DNA of 64,000 bases from Globisporangium splendens (taxonomy: Eukaryota; Oomycota; Peronosporomycetes; Pythiales; Pythiaceae), in assembly GCA_006386115.1 (NCBI GenBank), contig VFIW01000045.1, positions 62,001 to 126,000 on the forward strand. Reading direction: 5' to 3'. Shown in pieces: positions 29,980 through 41,331 of this stretch. A model generated the notes under the pieces. The model was not told where the DNA came from. It did no database searches and saw only the letters and a program-made list of their open reading frames with translations. Both the position numbers and the translations under genes were made by a program. The first letter of the stretch is position 1, and every line of letters starts with the position of its first letter.

Positions 29980-32347
29980 ACCTACGCGACGGTGAAGGTT
30001 GAAGACACGCCCTCGTACGCCGTGATACTTCCAATAAGCGGCTTCGAGTAACCACGCTGACGGAAGCGGTACGTGCCAGCCACCGACGTACGACTTCCCG
30101 CGCGAATGAACCACTCACACGTGCTCTTGCTGTCAGCGATACTGTCGCGAGCCCAACGAAAGCGAACGTCCCAGTGTGCATCCGTCATGACGGTCTCGAA
30201 GACACCGGCAGAGACCTGGCGCTCGACATCACAGAACGAGGTGACGAGGTTGAGGTTGTTCTTTGGGTGTGCGCCGTAGAAGAGTGCAGATGCAGTGGAT
30301 CCGATGGTGTACGAAGCCGCTGGGTTCGTTCGGATGCTTCCAAACGATTTGCCAATAGGAACCGTGTCGAACACCACCCCTGTTTGAAAGTTGACAAGCT
30401 TCGATCGATCAAATTGACGTGGAGTTGGTCCGACATCCAGTGGCAAGGAAGGGTTCGCGATCGATGCAGCAACGCGTGCAAGCTCCTGCTGCACAGCGGC
30501 CAATTGGTTCGGTCCAAACAATGTTGAGGCGCCTTCATAGTGCTGTTTCAAGTACTCTTCACGGGTTGTCATGTACTGCGCGTACGCGTTACTGATAGAC
30601 GCAACCTCGACTTCCGTGACACCAACCGACGCAAGCACGCCCTTCACCGTGTTCCGAATTCGTCGTCCAGACATCGTCGACACTTCAAAGTTGGTGACCG
30701 CGATCCCGAGTTGTCCGATTTTGAGCACTTGCACAGGGAGAACCTCAGGGGTCCATGGCACAGGGGTGATCAATCCGGTCGCGAGCAGAGGACTCTTGAC
30801 CTTGTTTTGGCAGTCCTTCACCCATTGAGGTGCGTCCTTGACCACCGAGCCAGCAAAAGCGAACAAAGGGTTGGTCTTGAGGTCTCCCTCGGTGAAGCCC
30901 TGAACGGCACGACCATCTTCCGTCCCTGCGGCAAAGTTCTGACCCACGACAGCAGGACATGTGCGCGCGTTGTATGGATCATCCGCCGTCGGACTGCGGT
31001 CTTTGAGCGTGACGTTCGAGTAGTCCACGTACGACAGCTTCCCGAGTACCGATCCCTCAAGCAACTCACTGGAGAGCGTGAGCAGTTCGAAAAGCTTGTT
31101 CGCCTGACGAGCGCCGATGATCTCAGCGTTCTCGATCGAGTTTTTGCCTTCGCCCGTCCACGTTCCGTTGCCGTTGTCGATGAGGTTGGGCGACACGTCG
31201 GCCGCGTTCGAGATGCCGATGCCGACGATGACTCCTGGGAATTTGTCTTCGACGAGGAACTCGGCGTACCCTTTGTTGTCGCCACTGACCAAGAGGTTGT
31301 ACTGCGTCAGACTGGTCGGGTGCACGGGGTAGAATGCCAGCACGCCACGGAGTTTGCCCGCTGCGTCGAGGAATTGCAGCGCACGCATGTCTGTGTCGCG
31401 GTCGCCTTCGTAGAGTGCCTTCTCAGCTGCTGGGTTTGCGGCGTACGCTTCTGGCGATCGGTTTTTGCCGCCGTTGGGGATTTTGCCCTTGTTGAAGCGG
31501 ATGGTGCCTGGAGCGATCGAGTTGTGAGCAGCGTCAATGGCCTTGAGAATACCGGAGACGATCATCTCGAAATTCTCGTTGATGTACCCGAAAATGGAGA
31601 CGTCGTACAGGAAGTATCCCGCAGTTCCACCTGGACCAGCGTGCGTGTGGGTCGCGTGAAGTACTACATTTTGCTCCGTGTACACGCCGTTGTACTTGGT
31701 CTTCAGTTGCTTGATGACCTCTTGATGCACAAGTTGAAACACGGCTTGCAGATCGCAGTTGACGAATACGACGCGCTGGGAGGTGGTGGTGTCTTCGACG
31801 ATGAATGCACGCGCGTACAAACGGTTGAGGATACCGGCAGTTTTTTCATTAGAATCTGCAAAGCCCATCATGACAACTTCAGCGGCAGGACCAGTGATAT
31901 CGCCCTTGCCGACGCCAATCCGGTGAGCAGCCGTCACGATGTTCAAGAGCAGCGCGACGCATGCTAGAGCGCTCAAGATAATTCGAGAGCGCAGTTTTCC
32001 GAACGCCATTGCAAATTGAAGCACGTGACAAAGTCAGCGAGGTTTTCTTGTGCGTGTACTGGAGTTTGTTGAAGCCTTCTTGGACGTTGGTGTGTGGCTC
32101 GAGGCAAAAGAAGGAATGCAGAGAGACTCGAGCGCTTCTCTCTAGCTGTCCGACATGTACATCCTTCCTGTAGGGTACAGCTAGCAGCCGCAGCTGGTTG
32201 CTGTGTTCTTCCAGGATGTGATGATGCGTGACGCTTTGATGTAGGTGTGAGCTCCTCTGGATCCAGTGCCACTCTTCAAGTTGTAGCGTTTTCGGGAGGT
32301 GCAGTTAAACTCCACAACGGACACAAAGCTTCAAGAACGAGGATGGG
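29980..32347. repeat. tandem segmental duplication, unit 2 (ceramidase)
   Basis: Direct copy of 26164-28531. Differences are few and concentrated in two patches (about 30348-30420 and 30517-30566). Confidence 0.9.
29982..32024 (-). CDS. secreted neutral (alkaline-type) ceramidase, copy 2
   Basis: 680 aa, intronless, same length and features as copy 1: signal peptide, HRIGVGKGDITGP start, HATHTHAGPGG zinc site, ADVSPN catalytic serine. Outside the patches only a few conservative changes are seen (for example Leu to Ile in the signal peptide, Val to Ile at DN). In the patches copy 2 reads YLKQHYEGA versus YLIQDYEGA, and FDRSKLVNFQTGVVFDTVPI versus FNRSQLANFQTGVTFDTVPS. Active-site motifs are intact in both, so both should be active. 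The duplicated 5' flank means similar regulation is likely. Confidence 0.92.
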   Translation of the reverse strand: MLQFAMAFGKLRSRIILSALACVALLLNIVTAAHRIGVGKGDITGPAAEVVMMGFADSNEKTAGILNRLYARAFIVEDTTTSQRVVFVNCDLQAVFQLVHQEVIKQLKTKYNGVYTEQNVVLHATHTHAGPGGTAGYFLYDVSIFGYINENFEMIVSGILKAIDAAHNSIAPGTIRFNKGKIPNGGKNRSPEAYAANPAAEKALYEGDRDTDMRALQFLDAAGKLRGVLAFYPVHPTSLTQYNLLVSGDNKGYAEFLVEDKFPGVIVGIGISNAADVSPNLIDNGNGTWTGEGKNSIENAEIIGARQANKLFELLTLSSELLEGSVLGKLSYVDYSNVTLKDRSPTADDPYNARTCPAVVGQNFAAGTEDGRAVQGFTEGDLKTNPLFAFAGSVVKDAPQWVKDCQNKVKSPLLATGLITPVPWTPEVLPVQVLKIGQLGIAVTNFEVSTMSGRRIRNTVKGVLASVGVTEVEVASISNAYAQYMTTREEYLKQHYEGASTLFGPNQLAAVQQELARVAASIANPSLPLDVGPTPRQFDRSKLVNFQTGVVFDTVPIGKSFGSIRTNPAASYTIGSTASALFYGAHPKNNLNLVTSFCDVERQVSAGVFETVMTDAHWDVRFRWARDSIADSKSTCEWFIRAGSRTSVAGTYRFRQRGYSKPLIGSITAYEGVSSTFTVA

Positions 32348-33734
32348 CATTATCCAGCTTGTTCAACTGCGAAAAAAGAGAGAGAGAAGGTGTTGCACGC
32401 TCTCAAGGTGAGTGTTTTTCTTCTTCCTTGTGTGGTTTGTCGTTTGTTGGGGTGGATGCAGTAGTACACTTACTCTGAAATTTGATGGTGTGCCGGGCAA
32501 CGTTGTCCATGTTTGAGCAGCATGACATAACTCACAGTGCTGATGTGACTCTGTAGAATTGGCCAAGGTGATGCAGTTCAATCGACTTGATGGCAAGTGA
32601 TTTAGAGGACAAGGAGGAGAACCAGGCGCTCAACACCGTGCTTGCGCGAGAAAGAGAGAACAAGGGTGCATGCGTTGTCTTGAGTTTCCATGTGACTGAT
32701 TGCCACTGTCGGATGGTCGACGAGTGTTTGTTTTCTGGACATTCCAATCATTCCTTAACGTCGGAGCGCATCCCCCTTCCTGCTTCAACTCGTCTGATAA
32801 CAAAAAAAGCGGATGGCAGATCTGGTCAGGATCCAAGTATGAGGCTGAGCGACCACCAAGCACATTCGAGCATGCAGCACGTGGCATATCTTGTTTATTC
32901 AAGCGCTCCGAGAATAGCGCCGTCATGTGGTGCACGTAGAGACTCATGCCGCCGACGTATCTTCAAGAACAGGTCTTCCATATGGAAGGGTGCGGCTGCG
33001 AGACATGATGAGCTTATTCTGTGGAAGAGCGCGTCCACATCCGTTCCTTTTATCTCGTTCTCGATGGAGATGGTGTCGACTTCGTCGTTGGATACGGGAT
33101 TCTATCAGCTTTTCGAAGTCACGCAGACAGTACTCGCCGTTCGTCGTCGTCGTCGTCGCTGCTCGCGCAGAAAGGTTCTGCCTGGGCTTTGCAGCTTCTC
33201 TCCAAGACAGTTCTACCTCACACTGACCACGGTCAGTCAGTGTGGAGTAGAACTCCCGCAAATACCACATGACGCAGTGGCCGTCGTCCTCGATGGTGGA
33301 CCGCCAGTCCCCAATGAGATCGCGCCACAGTCGCCCACGCAGCAATGGGAGTCAAGACGAACGTCATGTTGTGCGCGGCGATGACCAAGCATCGGCGGAA
33401 AGCAGTCTTCCTTGATTTGTTGCGTACGGTAACAAGGATATCCATTCTGTATGAGAGAGGGGATGCGCCAAGTGAGACGAAAGGGGATGGGTGACCTCAT
33501 GGGTTGACGCAGACTAATCACTTCGCGGATGGCGTTTAGTCTTTTCGGCTTCAAGTTGAATCTTGTTGTACAAGCCGCGTCATCAATGTTTGGTATCGTA
33601 CAGAGCAAATTCTGCTGCTTGGGCAGCATGAGATCTTTCTCACTTTGATTGAAGTTGCTGACACACAGATAGGCAACACAGAGCGCTTTGACGGACAGCA
33701 TCGGCATGTTTACGGTAAGCAGTGCATTTCGTGT
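32348..33734. other. region with degenerate coding traces
   Basis: No intact gene. On the minus strand several overlapping frames between about 33705 and 32944 look partly protein-like (RCLVIAAHNMTFVLTPIAAW in one frame, then LWRDLIGDWRSTIEDDG in another), as in a decayed or spliced gene I cannot assemble. It lies directly downstream of the damaged membrane gene at 33735-35088 but is not similar to it. Confidence 0.35.
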
Positions 33735-35088
33735 TCAGTTTGGGTCGGAGTCCACGTGAATACACATGAGCGCCGAGATCACGGTGTTGATGATTGTGAT
33801 GAATGTGCAGGTTACGAATAGCCCGTACTTGTGGATTTCGTCAAGGTCAATACCGCCGCTGATCTCGAGAAGCGACGCGACGTAGTCAATCACGATCTCG
33901 GCACCAAATTGGATCCCGAGTAGGGACATCTGCGATGATACTGCCGACGACACCGTAACCTACGTAGTCGCGTCAGGACTGCTTGCAAGTGCGTATTTTG
34001 GATGATCCCAGTAAAAGAACAAGATCACCGCCGAGCACCCGACGGTAGTATATTCGGCCGACATGTCAGCGTAGATCTCCGCCGTGTGGAATGCCAGCAA
34101 GTTCTCTTCCCAGCGTCGGAAACCTAGTGAGCTGGATGCACGACGCTGAGACGGCATGGAATCACGACCAGAGCGCTTGTTGAAGCGAAGCATTCCTTGG
34201 ACAGAATACTGGCGACTAGCAGAAGCAACTGGACTCAACGTAGCTTTCGCCTTGGAACGGATCTCGTACTTGATGCGCACTGCTTTACTCGCGCGCATGC
34301 AGATCTCCGCAAGTGCCATGAGGATCGTACCCGACAGTGCCAGTCCTGAGACTTGCGCTCGCTGCAGCGCGATCCGCAGCTGCATATCGATCAAGACTGT
34401 CGGGAGTCCCACGGCGACGCACATCGTGCGGATATCCTTGATGTCGCGTTTGATCACGTACACTTTGATGGCCTCCTGCACGAGGAGCTTGAAGACGATG
34501 CTTCCGCCGGTGAATCCAAACATCTCGATCCGCGTTGTGATCTGGTAGAGGCTGATAACGTGCACAAAGACTCCCGCGAGCACGACCATGACCGCCAGTG
34601 CGCCATATTGGAAAAATTCGCGCCAGAAATGACGAAATTGTGCGACGATGCCATTCTGCTGTCCCGCTGTTGACCCTGACGGAGTCTGCTCGTGGCCATC
34701 GACGGTCTGCTGCTGGATAATGCGCCGCATCGAGCTGATGGCATTGGTCATGTACACGTGTGAGCAGAAGCAGCTGAGGTAGAATCCCAATCGGTAGGCG
34801 CGCACGGTGTAGGGCAGGTACTTGCTCGCGATCAACGTCGTCACGAGTAACAGCACGATGGAGATGATGTACGAGTAGCACGTTCCATTGAACAACCGCT
34901 TGGTGCAGAACAGGAATGTGGGCGGTCGATCAGGGCAGCTCAAGAAGAGATGCTGCATTAAGAAGCACGCTTGCGTGACAAACACGCCAAAGCAGAGGAA
35001 GAAATGGCTCGACACGACGGTGGCTGTGATGAATTGCGTGTACGATTGCTGCGCCACGGGTTTGGAAGACAACGTTCCAAGTGAGCAG
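33735..35088 (-). pseudogene. multipass membrane protein, 5'-truncated copy with in-frame stop
   Basis: Reads as one frame from about 35088 to the stop at 33735 except for a TAG at about 33960-33962. It starts inside the gene: the region that encodes the N-terminal 130 residues of the copy at 36466 is missing, the homology beginning abruptly at 35088. At least five to six hydrophobic helices (for example YIISIVLLLVTTLIASKYL, ALAVMVVLAGVFVHVISLYQ). The part after the TAG keeps the same frame and conserved ends (AEIVIDYVASLLEISGGIDL ... DSDPN). An unrecognised short intron could hide the TAG, but a canonical one would be only about 34 bases. Family not recognised; probably an oomycete membrane family. 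Confidence 0.6.
34045..35088. repeat. left arm of inverted duplication in membrane genes
   Basis: About 1,044 bases are practically identical, in inverted orientation, to 36864-37908; open frames on both strands give identical translations. Identity drops sharply at both ends although homology continues past 34045. Confidence 0.8.
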
Positions 35089-35227
35089 ATAAATCAGCTT
35101 TCAGTTGATGTGTGTTGTGTTGGGAGTGAACTGACGCATTGCAACACCTACGTCCACGTGAGTTTCAGTCCAATTTGACAGCGAGTCTGAGTAGGGCCAG
35201 GCGCTTTACACTCGCGCAGCAATTGAA

Positions 35228-36115
35228 GTGAAAAGGGGACGTTTCACTCAAGGTGACTGCAGACGGCGCGCAAATGATCCAACTCGTCGTGCTTTTTCAC
35301 GGCAGGTATTTATCACTAACGTATTCATTGATCGGAAAGTGAACTGCAGCACAGCCTCGCTAGCACTGGTTTCGTACCGGCAAGAGGTTTCGGGACAGTG
35401 GTCTCTTTCCCCTCATTCCAGTATTAGGAAAGACAGAACAGTGAGAACAACAGAATTCCGACAGGAGGAGGAGAAAGCTCCCCTCCGCCAACAACACCAA
35501 GTACACACTCGACGATTGTTCAAGTCACGAGTGCTTATCCTGTCGGCTTTATCGATTAGTTCCTTTGCACTCGCACAATCTAGCCTGTCTGTGACAGGTT
35601 ATGAGCCCAATGGCGCCCGAAGCAATCAGCAATTGCAACCCCTGGTGTTCGATGGGAACAACCGGTCGTTTCCAAGATGGAGACAGCAAATGGAACTGTG
35701 CGTCAAGGTAGGTCGCCTTCTTGGGTACGTGCTCTTTGACCACTGCGATGGAAAGTAGGCGTTCGACCACCACCGCGAGCGTATCCACCCGCTGTTTGTT
35801 TGTGCAAGGAACGACGACAGCGAGGCCGAGTGCGAGTGGCCTCGTGGCGTCGGTGTCCCCGGTGCGACGCTTGGAGCGAGTGGCTCCGAGAATGGCCAGG
35901 AGAGTGGCGAAGAGAAAAGAAAGCGAAAGAAAGTTCGCCGCGCGCTCAGTATCGATCCTGTGTCTCAACCGGCGACTGAAGACTCGCTGGAACACGCGAA
36001 CAGGGTTACGAGCGATCGAGCGCTGGTCACCCAGTGGAGGCTAGTCTGTGGGCACTCGCCGTTCGCCACCGAGGAACACTCCAAATTGAAGCAACTCGAC
36101 CGCGTGCTTGCATAA
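35228..36115 (+). pseudogene. fragment with retroelement (copia Gag-like) signature
   Basis: One frame runs from 35228 to TAA at 36113, broken by a TAG at 35756. The TAG can be removed by a 51-base GT-AG intron (35708-35758) that keeps the frame. Before it, LVFDGNNRSFPRWRQQMEL resembles the start of Ty1/copia Gag (FDGxNxxxWxxxM). After it come an acidic region, a KRKRKK basic run and ALVTQWRLVCGHSPFATEEH, with no recognisable domain. It sits in the spacer of the inverted membrane-gene pair. Copia origin is tentative; it could be an unknown two-exon gene. Confidence 0.35.
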
Positions 36116-36465
36116 GTGGTTTCCGAACGAGTTGATTCGCCACTGATAGAGTAGTTTCGAGACAGCACATTACAGACCAGGTCGTCTTCACCTTCTGCCT
36201 TTGTTGTCTCTTATGCATTCTTGAATCCGTCCTTCCTTCGATTTCCTGTCAACGCTCACGCGGCCAAAGCACTGTCTATGGTGACGGAAATAGGATAGGG
36301 GCTTGAACCTGAGAGCTATTGTTGGCGACTGGAATTCTAGAATCAGCATCACCACCACACGTTTGTTCTTCTGGCGTATATACGTCACACTGGAACTGGA
36401 ATCACCGTCGTTGGCACTCGGTACTCTTCAGGAACGTGACTTCTCTCCTCCGACTATGCGCCGGT

Positions 36466-38231
36466 ATGGGTCACGTGGCAAAACTGACGCCTTTGCGAAA
36501 TAAACAAGTCCCACTAGTTTCAGCAGCTGCACAACTTGGCGAGAAGTATGACACGCCGCGAAACAACTCAAACAACTCAACACGTGCCAGCGTTCAGGCG
36601 CAATCGGACGTCGAGCTTCATCCATCTCGGATTGAGGATCGCACAGCTAGTGTCAATGCCGCCGCCTCACATATTCCCCTCAAACTGGTCGGAGGCAGTA
36701 ACATAACGCGTCAAGCTGATTCAAGCCGCCGCAGTGTCAACATTCCGCGCAGCTCGTTCACATCCCGACTCATCGGCATTTCGAAGCGCGCGCTTTCGGC
36801 ATTGCTCGTGATGCTTCGCAACGCGTACGCGAGTGTCGCGTGCGCATGGTTGCTCACATTTTTCTGCTCACTTGGAACGTTGTCTTCCAAACCCGTGGCG
36901 CAGCAATCGTACACGCAATTCATCACAGCCACCGTCGTGTCGAGCCATTTCTTCCTCTGCTTTGGCGTGTTTGTCACGCAAGCGTGCTTCTTAATGCAGC
37001 ATCTCTTCTTGAGCTGCCCTGATCGACCGCCCACATTCCTGTTCTGCACCAAGCGGTTGTTCAATGGAACGTGCTACTCGTACATCATCTCCATCGTGCT
37101 GTTACTCGTGACGACGTTGATCGCGAGCAAGTACCTGCCCTACACCGTGCGCGCCTACCGATTGGGATTCTACCTCAGCTGCTTCTGCTCACACGTGTAC
37201 ATGACCAATGCCATCAGCTCGATGCGGCGCATTATCCAGCAGCAGACCGTCGATGGCCACGAGCAGACTCCGTCAGGGTCAACAGCGGGACAGCAGAATG
37301 GCATCGTCGCACAATTTCGTCATTTCTGGCGCGAATTTTTCCAATATGGCGCACTGGCGGTCATGGTCGTGCTCGCGGGAGTCTTTGTGCACGTTATCAG
37401 CCTCTACCAGATCACAACGCGGATCGAGATGTTTGGATTCACCGGCGGAAGCATCGTCTTCAAGCTCCTCGTGCAGGAGGCCATCAAAGTGTACGTGATC
37501 AAACGCGACATCAAGGATATCCGCACGATGTGCGTCGCCGTGGGACTCCCGACAGTCTTGATCGATATGCAGCTGCGGATCGCGCTGCAGCGAGCGCAAG
37601 TCTCAGGACTGGCACTGTCGGGTACGATCCTCATGGCACTTGCGGAGATCTGCATGCGCGCGAGTAAAGCAGTGCGCATCAAGTACGAGATCCGTTCCAA
37701 GGCGAAGGCTACGTTGAGTCCAGTTGCTTCTGCTAGTCGCCAGTATTCTGTCCAAGGAATGCTTCGCTTCAACAAGCGCTCTGGTCGTGATTCCATGCCG
37801 TCTCAGCGTCGTGCATCCAGCTCACTAGGTTTCCGACGCTGGGAAGAGAACTTGCTGGCATTCCACACGGCGGAGATCTACGCTGACATGTCGGCCGAAT
37901 ATACTACCATCGGATGCTCAGCGGCTCTCTTGCATTACTGCTGGGACCATCCAAAGTACCTACTTGGACAAAACTTAACGGCCGTGGCGGCAGCGCATGC
38001 GGATCAGGGAACGACAATCAGGCTGCAAACTTTTGCGATACTTAAGATCCAGTTTTTGCCGAGATCGTGGTCGACTACCTGGCGACGGTCCTTGAGATCA
38101 GTGGAGGCATCGACTTTAATGAGCTCCGCAAGCACGGAGTGTTCGTCGCCTGTGTCTTTATCTCCATCGCGGTCACCAACATCCAGATCTCGGCCATCAT
38201 GTACATGCGCGTGGGTTCTGACCCAAGCTGA
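36466..38231 (+). pseudogene. multipass membrane protein, longer copy with 3' frameshift
   Basis: From ATG 36466 the frame encodes a Ser-rich N-terminus (about 130 residues), then the membrane region shared with 33735-35088 (AWLLTFFCSLGTLSSKPVA onward; helices at YIISIVLLLVTTLIASKYL, ALAVMVVLAGVFVHVISLYQ and others) and an RRASSSLGFRRWEEN cytoplasmic segment. Near 38053 one base is missing in a T-run relative to the other copy. The conserved end then continues in another frame to the TGA at 38229-38231, while the original frame runs on to 38463 with an unrelated tail. It may still make a protein with altered C-terminus. Function unknown. Confidence 0.55.
36864..37908. repeat. right arm of inverted duplication in membrane genes
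   Basis: Reverse complement of 34045-35088 at near-complete identity. Beyond 37908 the two genes are still homologous but clearly diverged, which marks a sharp identity boundary inside the gene. Confidence 0.8.
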
Positions 38232-39414
38232 ACTGAAGAAGTTCACTCCGTTGCCTACACAGGCCTTGTCTTGCCACTGTCATATCTCCATGTCAAAACA
38301 AATGTCACGAAGTAGGCGTGGCTACTGTACAGCAGTTGTACCAAATGGCTTGTTTTTCTTTTGTATCAGGGACAAATCGTGTCCAACCAACACGTCAGAC
38401 AAACCCACGTGCGTCAGTCAGTCAGTCAGTGCCACAAATGAGACGAGCTCCCACTTGAAGTGATCCTGTTGCTGCTGGTTGTTTGTGAGATGGAGAGGAT
38501 CCAACGAGCATGATAAGTTTCCTTCCATCAAAACCGCGCACACGCCGACACGCACCGCCAGCAGACCTCAGTCCTTCCCTCTGATGGCCAGTGGCATCAG
38601 CCTCACGTCACTGTGATAAAGGGATGGTCCTGACAGCACGCCACCGCATGGTTGTGTCGTCGTTTGTACGACATGCACACTTGGAAAGCGGGTCTTCTCA
38701 TCACTCACACTATGGTTACCACGTCTTGTCATCCCTCGGCAGAGGTGCAGAACGAATCCGCTCTTGCAAATATCCTCAGTGCACCTTGTCCACTCGTTTG
38801 TTCGTGTGTGCAATCACATGACCGGACTTGTATTTTCTGTTTTGTGAAGGGTTATGGGTCCTTCTCCAGCTAGGGTTCGTGAAGAACTGGTGACGATCGT
38901 AAAGAACAAAAACGAATGCACCAAGAACAAAAGCAAGTTCATCAATCCTGGTTAAAATCGATAAACTGTCATAAATAATATGAAGTAAAACATGGTATCT
39001 ACCGCACCTCGGACTTGCACAACCGAGACCAATGCACAAGGACAGGGGGATGTTTGATGCCTCAACATTTGATATTCTTCGGTGCATTCGTTTTTGTTTC
39101 TCACGAACTGCACCAGTTCTTTGCGAACCCTAGCTGGAAATGGTGCACTTCTCTGTACAGGTATGTACAGTTGGTCCACATGACATACCGGAATAGCCAC
39201 CCATGTAAAAAGCCGTAATTACACCTGCGATATCCTGATAATGCTGCGGCAAGACGGTAAATCATGTCGTGAGAAGCTCTTTTCTTTCTGTGGTCATGGC
39301 ATTATTGGGATCTTCCGTCACATTTCCAAAAAAGCTGCGCGCCGCGCACTCCAAGCAACAGCGACCGTCCGACAGGACCACAGGCAGCAGTGCAGGAGGA
39401 GGAGTCGCTACAGG
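38232..39414. other. intergenic region
   Basis: 3' flank of the membrane gene copy and 5' flank of the SLC35F6-like gene. Contains a short CAGT tandem repeat near 38407-38427 and the inverted repeat listed separately. No gene supported. Confidence 0.45.
38870..39150. repeat. imperfect inverted repeat, MITE-like
   Basis: CAGCTAGGGTTCG, AAAGAACTGGTG and AACAAAAACGAATGCACC on the left (about 38868-38930) recur in reverse complement on the right (about 39077-39137). Arms are about 60 bases with a 150-base interior. No open frame; target-site duplication not determined. Confidence 0.5.
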
Positions 39415-41155
39415 ATGTCGTGCGGCACGAAGGAAGCGATCGTGTTCGGCCTCGGCCTCGTCTCGGGCACCGGCACCACGTTGTACGTATCTGTTGCGTG
39501 TTGACACATTCATGTATTCTCGCTGCGTTGGCGTCAAATGGACTGTGGATAGCGACTCATGCGTTTGCAACAGCTGCGCATGGATGGACTCATACTGACG
39601 ATGGACACTCTTGTGTGGCTTGTGACGCGTTTGTGTTTGTGTTTGCGTTTGTGGACGATTCCTGGATCGATGGCGCATGATGTAGAACGGGCAAGGTACG
39701 ATAAAAAAGACTGCAACGAGCACGCGCTGTTTGCTTCTTCTAGTACTTGCGACTGACAACGGAATGGGCTAATGGATGATACTATGGTGTGTGCTGTTTC
39801 TGCTGCGTCTATGTACAGATTTTGTACGGCATTGACTCGGTTGGCCTCGATGGCGAGGTGAAGAAGTTCGAGAAGCCGATCTTCCAGACGTGGCTCATGT
39901 TCTTTGCGATGGTGTTTGCGCTGCCCATCCAGTGGGGGTACCACTGGTACATCGAGCGCAAGTGGCGCGTCACCGCACGCAACGGAAGTACGTTCAATGC
40001 AAACGCCTGCATTGATGTCATTCATTCTATCTTTCTCACACGCTAACGGCATTCTTGTGACTGTTGTTCACAGTGAAGTACCGGTACAAGATCCCGCGCA
40101 AGATGTACTTTTTGCTGGCGTTGCCGGCGGCGTTCGATCTCTTGGCGACGTTTCTCGCCAACCTGGGGCTCCTGTACGTGACTGTGAGCGTGTTCCAGCT
40201 GATGAAGTGCACGGTGATCATCTTCGTCGCGATGCTGAAAGTGTTTGCGCTGAAAGACCATCTGCGCGGGTACATGTGGATCGGGATCGCGCTGAACACG
40301 CTCGCGGTGCTGCTCGTGGGTGCCACGAGCTTTGCCGACTCGGACAAGCAGGTGAACAACAAGGACTCGCACCCGGGCTTCGGCATCATCATGATCGTGC
40401 TGAGCTGCGGCGTGCAGGCGTTCCAGTACGTGTTTGAGGAGAAGCTCATGGACGAAGGCGACTCGGCGCCGCCGCTCATCGTCGTGGGCATGGAGGGCGT
40501 CTGGGGTCTCGTGCTCACGACGTTTGTCGTGTACCCGATCGCGTACCTGGTGCCGGGCAACGATTTCGGCTCGAACGAGCGCTTTGACGACGCATACGAG
40601 ATGCTCTCGAACAGCCGCCTGCTGCAGGCGATCGTGCTCGTGTACGTCGTGGCGATCCTGGCGTACAACGTGTTTGCCGTGTCGGTGACGTACCTCTTGA
40701 ACGCGATCTGGCACGCGATCCTGGACAACTTCCGTCCGATCACGGTCTGGGGCACCGATCTGCTTCTCTTCTACGTGTTTACGCACGAGTCGTTTGGCGA
40801 GGCGTGGACGATCTGGAGCTGGCTGCAGCTCGCGGGCATGATTACGCTGCTGCTGGGCACGGCCGTGTACAACGGCACGCTCAAGCTGCCGGGCTTCGCG
40901 TACCTGGAGCCGATCGAGGAGTCGCTGACGCCGATCCGCACGGCGCTGGACCTGGCGTCGAGCTCGCTCTCGCACTCGCCGCTGATCACGCGCAACGCGA
41001 TGAAAGCCGCCGAGATCGCGCGCCGCACGCCCAACCCGAAGGACCGCGAGCGCGTGCGCCGCGAGTTCATGACCGAGTACCAGCCGCTCGTGGACACGGA
41101 GGCGCGGCGCCGCATCGACCCTGCGGGCCATTCCTACGGTTCCTTGGACAATTAA
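39415..41155 (+). CDS. SLC35F6-like drug/metabolite (nucleotide-sugar type) transporter
   Basis: Exons 39415-39486, 39819-39987, 40074-41155; 440 aa; donors GTATCT and GTACGT. Ten predicted TM helices in the DMT pattern: an N-terminal helix (EAIVFGLGLVSGTGTTLY), FQTWLMFFAMVFALPIQW, FLLALPAAFDLLATFLANLG, VSVFQLMKCTVIIFVAMLKV, YMWIGIALNTLAVLLVG, then GIIMIVLSCGVQAFQYVFEE and the second half. The SVFQL.K....IF.A.. and QAFQYV.EEK motifs are typical of the SLC35F6 group. The cytosolic tail (about 380-440) is charged. Members act in lysosome, Golgi or mitochondria; substrate unknown. Start chosen because it begins the first helix. Confidence 0.85.
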
Positions 41156-41331
41156 CTCGAACAAGTAGATTGCAGCGTGTGACCCTTCCCTCCCTCCCCC
41201 CAGTTTTGTCACTCGGTCAGTACGTTGAAGTGAGTGTGTTGATCAGCGAAAAAGAGAAAAAATCAGCAGCACCGCAGCAGACCGAATAAAAAAGTGGAAA
41301 GTTGCCTTTGCTTGAAGTTAATTTTTGTTGA

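Noticed and set aside
40043..41212. 389-codon minus-strand frame over the SLC35F6-like gene
   Set aside because: Arg/His-rich shadow of a GC-rich coding exon on the other strand.
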